5,921 bases of DNA from Alphaproteobacteria bacterium (lineage in GTDB: Bacteria > Pseudomonadota > Alphaproteobacteria > UBA2136 > UBA6156), in assembly GCA_020249005.1 (NCBI GenBank), contig JADCGN010000087.1, forward strand, positions 1 through 5,921. Reading direction: 5' to 3'. Under the pieces are notes generated by a model. The model saw only the letters and a program-made list of their open reading frames with translations. It did not search any database and had not been told where the DNA came from. This document shows positions 1 to 4,633 of this stretch, piece by piece. The translations under genes were made by a program, and so were the position numbers. How positions within the stretch are numbered: position 1 is the first letter of the stretch; every line of letters begins with the position of its first letter.

Positions 1-240
<240 letters not shown>

Positions 241-245
241 TTTAC

Positions 246-264
246 CTGAGCGCGTAGAGCTCAG
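246..264 (+). other. Hairpin in the 23S-5S spacer
   Basis: CTGAGC at 246-251 pairs perfectly with GCTCAG at 259-264 around a 7-nt loop. No T-tract follows, so it is not a terminator. It lies just after the predicted 23S 3' end and could stop a trimming exonuclease or mark a processing site; that role is inference. The whole 23S-5S spacer (about 241-325) contains no tRNA and no other feature I can see. Confidence 0.5.
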
Positions 265-303
265 CCAATCGCACACCTTGTTAACTTGGATTTATGTTTA
301 TAG

Positions 304-465
304 CGTCAGCTTGGTTGAGGAGTTTTCTCTGGTGACCATGGCGGAGGTTTAAAACCCGTTCCCATTTCGAACACGGCCGTGAAGCCCTCCTGCGGCGATG
401 GTAGTTTTGCTTAAGCAACGCGAGAGTAGCGCATTGCCAGGGTTTACTCCTCGATCAAGCTGATG
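304..465 (+). other. Precursor stem enclosing 5S rRNA (inverted repeat arms 304-323 and 446-465)
   Basis: The 20 nt before 5S rRNA can pair without a gap with the 20 nt after it. C304 pairs with G465 and so on inward to T323 with A446. There are three G-U wobbles (305/464, 314/455, 316/453) and otherwise Watson-Crick pairs. The stem stacks almost directly on 5S helix I, separated only by a small internal loop of U residues. In the transcript this would present 5S on a long double-stranded stalk, a plausible substrate for RNase III or another maturase. The pairing is visible in the sequence; the processing role is inferred. Confidence 0.75.
326..444 (+). rRNA. rrf: 5S ribosomal RNA
   Basis: This is a complete 5S rRNA of about 119 nt. 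Helix I forms between CTCTGG at 327-332 and CCAGGG at 437-442. The conserved internal segments are present and in order: CCCATTTCGAACACGG near 361-376, GAAGC at 381-385, GCGGCGATGGTAGT near 392-405 and CGCGAGAGTAGCGC near 419-432. The ends were set by aligning helix I to E. coli 5S and may be off by one or two bases. It follows 23S by about 85 nt in the same transcript, the usual bacterial order. The CGAACACGGCCGTGAAGC core resembles alphaproteobacterial 5S. Confidence 0.96.
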
Positions 466-492
466 ATCTACCGATGATTTGTATTGCAATTT

Positions 493-515
493 AAACCGCC
501 TTCGGGCGGTTTTTT
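493..515 (+). terminator. Intrinsic terminator of the rRNA operon
   Basis: AAACCGCC at 493-500 pairs with GGCGGTTT at 505-512 around a very stable TTCG tetraloop, and the T-run continues to 515. It lies about 50 nt after 5S rRNA and ends the rRNA transcript. No tRNA lies between 5S and this terminator, whereas many alphaproteobacterial rRNA operons carry one there. Confidence 0.92.
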
Positions 516-550
516 GTGCGTGCCATCCTCCGTAAGCGGCGAAACACAGC

Positions 551-563
551 TATAATGAGCTGA
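551..563 (+). promoter_or_regulatory. Candidate -10 box (TATAAT) of a leaderless lpxR-like transcript
   Basis: A perfect TATAAT lies at 551-556. With standard geometry (hexamer at -12 to -7) the +1 falls on A563, the first base of the ATG. No good -35 match is found 15-18 bp upstream, and no Shine-Dalgarno sequence precedes the ATG. The rRNA terminator ends only 48 nt before the gene, so a promoter of its own would have to lie here. The -10 match is direct; promoter activity is inference. Confidence 0.45.
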
Positions 564-1540
564 TGAAACGCAGCATGTTGCTCTGGTTGATTTTAACCCT
601 GCTCCAGGGCCCAGCGTTCGCGCGCGAACAGATCGTCACCCTCACCAGCGAAAACGATGCCTATACGCGCACGGGCGACGGCAACTACACCAACGGCCTG
701 CGATTCAGTTGGCTGGATGCGGAGAATGTGCCACCAGCGTGGCTGCGCGACATCGCGGACTGGCTGCCGATGTCTGCGCTTAGCGAGGCCAGTGTGCCGG
801 TGTATAGCCTCGGGCAGAATCTTTATACGCCCAGCAACCTGCAACCCTTTACCGCCCAGCCCGCCGACCGCCCCTATGCGGCGCATCTTTATGGCGCTGT
901 TGGCCTTACGAGTGGGGATATTGGCCAGGTTGACGAGCTGGAGCTAAGTCTGGGGTGGGTCGGCCCTGGCGCATTGGGCAAAGCGGTACAGACGCGCTAT
1001 CACGAACTGATTGGCGTACAAAAACCCAACGGTTGGGCGCATCAGCTGCACGAGGAACCGACGCTGGGCCTCAGCTGGCAGCGCCGTTGGCCTCGGCGGC
1101 TGGCGCTGCCAGTGGGGCAAGGACTCATCAGCACCATGCCCTATGTGGGTGTCAGCGTGGGCAATGCCCGTACGCATAGTATGGCGGGGGCGATTCTCAG
1201 CTGGCGTTCGAATCGCTACGAGCTGGCCGACCTGCCCATCCGCGTTGCGCCTGGCCTGCCTGGCACGGGCTACTTTACCACCGCACCACGCGTGAACTGG
1301 GTGCTATTTGCGGGCATAGAAGGGCGTGCCGTAGCGCGTGACATTTTCCTCGATGGCAATACTTTTGACAGCAGCCCCAGCGTGCGGAAAAAGAACCTGG
1401 TGAGCGACCTTTCGGCCGGGGTGATGCTGACCTACAACCGCTACCAGCTTGGCTACACCACCGTGTACCGTACCAAGGAGTTCTACGGCCAGCCGGAAGG
1501 TCAGGTGTTCGGGGCGCTCAGCCTAGGAGTGAAATTTTAG
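563..1540 (+). CDS. lpxR: Lipid A 3'-O-deacylase, LpxR/DUF2219 family outer-membrane protein
   Basis: This is a predicted outer-membrane beta-barrel enzyme; LpxR removes the 3'-acyloxyacyl chain from lipid A at the cell surface. The protein has 325 aa, a normal length. A signal peptide spans 1-20 (KR n-region, hydrophobic core, AFA cleavage). Family motifs follow in order: ENDAY 30-34, DGNYTNGLRFSW 39-50, GQNLYTP 84-90, DRPYA 102-106, YHELIG 146-151 with GWAHQLHEEP 158-167, VGNARTH 199-205, FLDGNTF 262-268, EFYGQ 306-310, and a C-terminal aromatic residue (VKF) typical of barrel proteins. N31, D32, T43 and H147 probably correspond to Salmonella LpxR N9, D10, T34 and H122. I see no lysine equivalent to K67, so activity or mechanism may differ. 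The first ATG gives the best signal peptide, although no ribosome binding site precedes it. The gene is flanked by the rRNA terminator and an A/T-rich promoter region and looks monocistronic. The family call is firm; the substrate is inferred. Confidence 0.9.
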   Translation: MKRSMLLWLILTLLQGPAFAREQIVTLTSENDAYTRTGDGNYTNGLRFSWLDAENVPPAWLRDIADWLPMSALSEASVPVYSLGQNLYTPSNLQPFTAQPADRPYAAHLYGAVGLTSGDIGQVDELELSLGWVGPGALGKAVQTRYHELIGVQKPNGWAHQLHEEPTLGLSWQRRWPRRLALPVGQGLISTMPYVGVSVGNARTHSMAGAILSWRSNRYELADLPIRVAPGLPGTGYFTTAPRVNWVLFAGIEGRAVARDIFLDGNTFDSSPSVRKKNLVSDLSAGVMLTYNRYQLGYTTVYRTKEFYGQPEGQVFGALSLGVKF

Positions 1541-1549
1541 AGAAAATTT
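1532..1549 (+). repeat. A/T-only hairpin over the lpxR stop codon
   Basis: AAATTTT at 1532-1538 pairs with AAAATTT at 1543-1549 around an AGAG loop that contains the end of the stop codon. AAATTTTA also recurs as a direct repeat at 1532-1539 and 1544-1551. The stem is pure A-T and would be a weak terminator at best. The same bases may serve as an UP element for the next gene's promoter. No other terminator is visible after lpxR. Confidence 0.4.
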
Positions 1550-1592
1550 TATGAATTCTTGACAAATCCTTTAATTTTAAATATTGTATACT
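1541..1592 (+). promoter_or_regulatory. Sigma-70-type promoter with A/T-rich UP-like region
   Basis: A perfect -35 hexamer, TTGACA, lies at 1559-1564. With the optimal 17-bp spacer the -10 is TATTGT at 1582-1587, a 4 of 6 match. A better hexamer, TATACT, lies at 1587-1592, but its 22-bp spacer is too long. The bases before the -35 (AAAATTTTATGAATTC, 1543-1558) resemble an UP element that contacts the RNA polymerase alpha subunit. The predicted leader is about 60 nt. The block is strikingly A/T-rich compared with its surroundings. The -35 is clear; the exact -10 and promoter strength are inferred. Confidence 0.65.
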
Positions 1593-1641
1593 TTGAGAGT
1601 TATCCTCAGCAACACTTTTGAAGGTAACCATCCCTTTTCCT

Positions 1642-1655
1642 GGAGAATATCCATG
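1642..1655 (+). promoter_or_regulatory. Ribosome binding site that sets the start at 1653
   Basis: GGAG at 1642-1645 stands 7 nt before ATG 1653, good Shine-Dalgarno geometry. The frame stays open upstream to a TTG at 1584, but that codon overlaps the predicted -10 region and has no ribosome binding site, so it cannot be the real start of a transcript made from this promoter. Confidence 0.75.
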
Positions 1656-2633
1656 AGCAAGCTGAAAGCCTCAGCAAGATTCGGTCGCGCCATCAAGGCA
1701 GAGACCCGACATGTCGAAGGTCAGCTGCGATATCTTGCAGTTGTGACCTGTGAAGAGTGCGGCAGAACGGAAAAAATACCGGATCGACGGGGAATCAATT
1801 GCAACTACCATTTCCAGGCTTTTCGTAAGCTTGAGTGGGAGTTGTGGGACAAAGAAAACCGTGCACTCTGTCCGAAATGCCAGACGCAAACGCTTCCCTC
1901 GAAGGAGAAAGATATGACAATTGCATCCCAACGTATCGAAACTGCCCCGCAGACGACGGCTTCCGCAGACATCCGTATTCTCGGAATGAAGGAGCCTGAA
2001 CTGCCTGCGGCACCGTCGGTGTCATTGCCGCCCAAGCCGCCGCAGAAGGCAACGTTTGCCGAAAAGGCGACGCTGGCAGAAATGTATTTGAGAGAGTACT
2101 ACTCCCAGGAATACAAGATCTACAAGCCAGGGGCTTCTGACGAGCAGGGTGCCGAACAATCGGGGCTGCCGCTCGAGGTTTTCATGCGAATCCGTGAGGA
2201 AGACTTCGGCCCGCTGCACAACTATGCGGGGCTTAAGGAGGAAACCGAAGCCTTCGCCCAGAAGCTGGGCACGGCGTTGCAGGCCTTGACGGTGCGCATC
2301 GACGCCCTGACCAAGGGATTGCAGCAGGCCGAAACTGCCGGGTTGCCGCCCAAGGTGGTCGACTTCCTCGCGGAAAAGCGCAGTGAGGTGAAGAACTTCT
2401 TTGCGCAGTGGACAGCCAAGCTGAATCGGCTGCAGGAGACCTGTGAAAGGGAATCCGAACAGCTGTTCGAGAAGCTGCAACGCGAGGCAAATGGGTTGTT
2501 CCTTGACCAAAATCAGGAAGAAGCAGCCAAGTTTGCCGAAGCGCTTGAGCAGCTGAAGCTGTACCACGAGGAGATGACGGCGCTCTCGGCGGAGCTCGGA
2601 GAAATCCGCAGCAAGTTGCCACCTGGGGTGTAA
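1653..2633 (+). CDS. Unrecognised protein: N-terminal zinc-ribbon-like domain plus C-terminal coiled coils
   Basis: I do not recognise this 326-aa protein. Residues 1-80 hold a likely metal site: C33-x2-C36, C50-x2-H53 and C73-x2-C76, in a basic context (CEECGRTEK, CPKC). This suggests a zinc ribbon able to bind nucleic acid or protein. Residues 88-135 form a low-complexity linker ending in a proline-rich stretch (about 114-130). Residues 136-190 contain the motifs AEMYLREYY and RIREEDFGPLHNY. Residues 192-322 are almost wholly helical and coiled-coil-like, in about three segments (192-230, 233-285, 288-322) broken at GLPPK and GLFLDQ. There is no signal peptide or membrane segment, so it is probably cytoplasmic. 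The gene has its own promoter and terminator and stands alone. Its first 90 codons use AGA, CGA and GGA more than the neighbouring genes, which hints at a different origin. An internal start at 1914 may yield a 239-aa form without the metal site. A regulator or structural protein is possible; the function is unknown. Confidence 0.8.
   Translation: MSKLKASARFGRAIKAETRHVEGQLRYLAVVTCEECGRTEKIPDRRGINCNYHFQAFRKLEWELWDKENRALCPKCQTQTLPSKEKDMTIASQRIETAPQTTASADIRILGMKEPELPAAPSVSLPPKPPQKATFAEKATLAEMYLREYYSQEYKIYKPGASDEQGAEQSGLPLEVFMRIREEDFGPLHNYAGLKEETEAFAQKLGTALQALTVRIDALTKGLQQAETAGLPPKVVDFLAEKRSEVKNFFAQWTAKLNRLQETCERESEQLFEKLQREANGLFLDQNQEEAAKFAEALEQLKLYHEEMTALSAELGEIRSKLPPGV
1902..1916 (+). promoter_or_regulatory. 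Internal Shine-Dalgarno and in-frame ATG (codon 88)
   Basis: AAGGAG at 1902-1907 lies 6 nt before ATG 1914, in the reading frame of the surrounding gene. It is a better Shine-Dalgarno match than the one at the gene's own start. Use of it would give a 239-aa product lacking all the Cys/His ligands at residues 33-76 but keeping the linker and coiled coils. It could be chance, since the bases also encode Lys-Glu-Lys. The site is seen in the sequence; its use is inferred. Confidence 0.45.
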
Positions 2634-2653
2634 CCAAACACCATCGACATATT

Positions 2654-2680
2654 CCCCGGCCGCAAGGCCGGGGTTTTTTT
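2654..2680 (+). terminator. Intrinsic terminator after the zinc-ribbon/coiled-coil gene
   Basis: CCCCGGCC at 2654-2661 pairs perfectly with GGCCGGGG at 2666-2673 around a GCAA (GNRA-type) tetraloop, followed by seven T at 2674-2680. It starts 20 nt after the stop codon at 2633 and ends 36 nt before the ABC-F start codon. It should insulate the ABC-F gene from the promoter at 1541-1592. Confidence 0.95.
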
Positions 2681-2716
2681 GTTGCCCAGCAGCGCAATCT
2701 TCGGTAGGGCCTGGGT

Positions 2717-4543
2717 ATGCTGACAGTCACCAAACTTTCCTACCGCATTGCCGGGCGGCCGATTTTTGAAAACGCCAGCGCGGCGATTCAGCCCGGCTGG
2801 AAGGTGGGGGTGGTGGGGCCCAATGGTGCGGGTAAAAGCACCCTGTTTAAATTGATTGCCGGGGAACTGCAGGCCGACAGCGGCGAAGTGAATCTGGCCG
2901 AGCGTTTTAGCTTGGGGATGGTGCGCCAGGATATCGCCCACGACGACACCCCGTTGTTAGAGTTGGTGCTGGCCGCGGATACCGAACGGGCCGCCTTGCT
3001 GGCCGCCTGTGAGACCGAGCAGGACGGCGACAAGCTGGGCGAGATTTACGAGCGCCTGAACGACATCGACGCCTACGCTGCGCCCGCCCGCGCCAGTGCG
3101 GTGTTGGCGGGCCTCGGCTTCAAGGAGCATCAGCTCAGCATGCCGATTTCCGCCTTTTCGGGTGGCTGGCGGATGCGTGTGGCCTTGGCCGGGGCGTTGT
3201 TCCGCCAACCCGATTTTCTGCTGCTGGATGAACCAACCAACCACTTGGACTTGGAAGCGATCATGTGGCTGGAAGAGTATTTGGCCAACTACCCGAAAAC
3301 GCTGCTGATCATCAGCCACGACCGTGACCTGCTGAACAAGTGCACCGACCATATTCTGCATGTGGAAAAGCAGCAGCTGGTGGCCTACACCGGCAATTAC
3401 GACACCTTTGAAAAAGAGCGCGCCGAACGCCTGATGAACCAGCAAAAGCTGCATGAAAAGCAAGCCGCGCAGCGCGCCCATATGCAGGCGTTCGTGGATC
3501 GCTTCAAGGCCAAGGCCAGCAAAGCGCGCCAAGCGCAAAGCCGCTTGAAGGCGCTGGAAAAAATGACCGTGGTGGATGCCGTGATGGCCGAGCGCAGCGT
3601 GAAGTTTACCTTCCCGCAGCCCGAGCCGCTGAGCCCGCCAATGTTCAGCTTTGAAGGGCTGGATTTGGGCTATGACAAGGGCAAGCCGGTGTTGAAGCGC
3701 TTAACCAATCAGCTCGACCCCGATGATCGGATTGCCCTGCTGGGCGCCAACGGCAACGGCAAAAGCACCTTCATGAAGTTGCTGGCCGGGAAGCTGGCAC
3801 CCTTGGCCGGGAGTGTGCGGACCCACACCAAGCTGCGGGTAGGCTATTTTGCCCAGCACCAAACCGAAGAACTGGATGTGAGCGAAACGCCCTACCAAGC
3901 CATGGCGCGGGCGCTGGGCACGGGCAGTGAAACCGAGGTTCGGGGCAAATTAGGGCGCTTTGGCTTCAGCAAGCCGTTGAGCGACAACCGCATTGGCACG
4001 CTTTCGGGCGGGGAAAAGGCGCGGCTGTTATTTGCGCTGATGACGGTGCACAGCCCCCACTTGCTGCTGCTGGATGAGCCGACCAACCACTTGGATATGG
4101 ATGCCCGCGAGGCCTTGGTGCAGGCGCTCAACCAGTATGACGGCGCGGTGGTGTTGGTGAGCCACGACCCCAGCATGGTGGAGCGCGTGGCCGACCGCCT
4201 GTGGTTGGTGGAGGGTGGGCAGGTGGTGCCGTTTGAAGGCGATTTGGCCGCTTACCGTCAGCACATTGTGGCCCAGCGCCGCGCCGAGCGCCGTAAGGAT
4301 GGCAAGGCCAAGGCCGCACCGATTAAGCAGGGCCCCGCCTGGGAGGCGCTGCTGGCCGCCGAGCAGGCGTTGACGCGCCTCACCAAACAGCTGCAACGCA
4401 GTGAGCGTGAGTTGGCCAGTGCGGCGGAAGGGGGTGGAACCAGTCCCTCCCAAGCCAAGGCCCACGCCGCCTTACAGCACCAGCTGCAGGCGGCGGAAGA
4501 GGAGTATTTGGCGGCTCTGGCGGCGCACGAGGCCGCCAGCTAG
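2717..4543 (+). CDS. yheS: ABC-F family ATPase, YheS-like
   Basis: This is a soluble tandem ATP-binding cassette protein with no membrane domain. ABC-F proteins bind near the ribosomal E site and act on stalled or slow translation. The protein has 608 aa, close to E. coli YheS (about 637 aa). Cassette 1 has Walker A GPNGAGKST 34-42, signature FSGGWRMR 147-154, Walker B LLLDEPTNHLD 168-178 and switch His201. The charged linker, rich in Lys, Arg and Gln (about 230-300, with KAKASKARQAQSRLKALEKM), is the P-site-tRNA interaction region. Cassette 2 has Walker A GANGNGKST 343-351, GYFAQHQ 376-382, signature LSGGEKAR 429-436, Walker B LLLDEPTNHLD 450-460 and His483. A basic stretch and a coiled coil end the protein (about 515-608). 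FSGGWRMR, GYFAQHQ and the linker favour YheS over Uup or EttA. All catalytic residues are intact. AGGG at 2706-2709 is a modest ribosome binding site. No convincing promoter is seen in the 36 nt upstream. The drug-resistance type of ABC-F is unlikely. Confidence 0.93.
   Translation: MLTVTKLSYRIAGRPIFENASAAIQPGWKVGVVGPNGAGKSTLFKLIAGELQADSGEVNLAERFSLGMVRQDIAHDDTPLLELVLAADTERAALLAACETEQDGDKLGEIYERLNDIDAYAAPARASAVLAGLGFKEHQLSMPISAFSGGWRMRVALAGALFRQPDFLLLDEPTNHLDLEAIMWLEEYLANYPKTLLIISHDRDLLNKCTDHILHVEKQQLVAYTGNYDTFEKERAERLMNQQKLHEKQAAQRAHMQAFVDRFKAKASKARQAQSRLKALEKMTVVDAVMAERSVKFTFPQPEPLSPPMFSFEGLDLGYDKGKPVLKRLTNQLDPDDRIALLGANGNGKSTFMKLLAGKLAPLAGSVRTHTKLRVGYFAQHQTEELDVSETPYQAMARALGTGSETEVRGKLGRFGFSKPLSDNRIGTLSGGEKARLLFALMTVHSPHLLLLDEPTNHLDMDAREALVQALNQYDGAVVLVSHDPSMVERVADRLWLVEGGQVVPFEGDLAAYRQHIVAQRRAERRKDGKAKAAPIKQGPAWEALLAAEQALTRLTKQLQRSERELASAAEGGGTSPSQAKAHAALQHQLQAAEEEYLAALAAHEAAS
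3218..3250 (+). repeat. Internal DNA repeat of the ABC-F Walker B segment (second copy 4064-4096)
   Basis: The 33 nt encoding LLLDEPTNHLD in cassette 1 recur in cassette 2 at 4064-4096 with only three differences, all at third codon positions. The protein match is expected for two related ATPase cassettes. The near-identical codons, including the CTG CTG CTG run, suggest strong shared codon preference or occasional gene conversion. The pair could in principle recombine and delete most of one cassette. Confidence 0.7.
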
Positions 4544-4633
4544 CCGCGGCCATTGCATGAGCGCCCGGTTTTTCGGCGCTGCTCCTACCGCCACCCTTGC
4601 CCACCACCGCCAAACAGCGGCACAGTAACCACC
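4544..4633 (+). other. 90-bp gap between ABC-F and ftsI, no clear signals
   Basis: No terminator is visible. A 6-bp inverted repeat (AGCGCC 4560-4565 with GGCGCT 4575-4580) has a 9-nt loop and no T-tract after it. No good -35/-10 pair is seen. A 23-codon frame (ATG 4557 to TAA 4628) lacks a ribosome binding site and is probably chance. ABC-F and ftsI may therefore share a transcript, but a promoter inside the ABC-F gene cannot be excluded. Confidence 0.5.

Noticed and set aside
241..492. tRNA gene in or after the 23S-5S spacer
   Set aside because: No T-loop GGTTCGAATCC-type sequence or acceptor stem was found outside the 5S rRNA.
1584..1652. TTG at 1584 as start of the zinc-ribbon gene
   Set aside because: It overlaps the predicted -10 region and lacks a ribosome binding site; ATG 1653 has GGAG at good spacing.
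2022..2567. Minus-strand open frame of 181 codons opposite the coiled-coil gene
   Set aside because: The + strand frame has a promoter, ribosome binding site, domain structure and terminator. The antisense frame is Leu/Gln-rich as expected from the reverse of Lys/Glu/Gln codons, with no recognisable domain.
2682..2710. Possible promoter for ABC-F (TTGCCC, 17 bp, TAGGGC)
   Set aside because: The -10 matches only two of six bases. The geometry would again put +1 on the ATG, but the evidence is too weak to call.
2957..3538. Minus-strand open frame of 193 codons opposite ABC-F
   Set aside because: Shadow of a gene with intact ABC motifs; no ribosome binding site or family resemblance seen.
4560..4580. 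Inverted repeat AGCGCC/GGCGCT as a terminator
   Set aside because: Only 6 bp with a 9-nt loop, and no T-tract follows.
4557..4628. 23-codon frame between ABC-F and ftsI
   Set aside because: No ribosome binding site, no recognisable peptide feature, and far too short to be ftsL.
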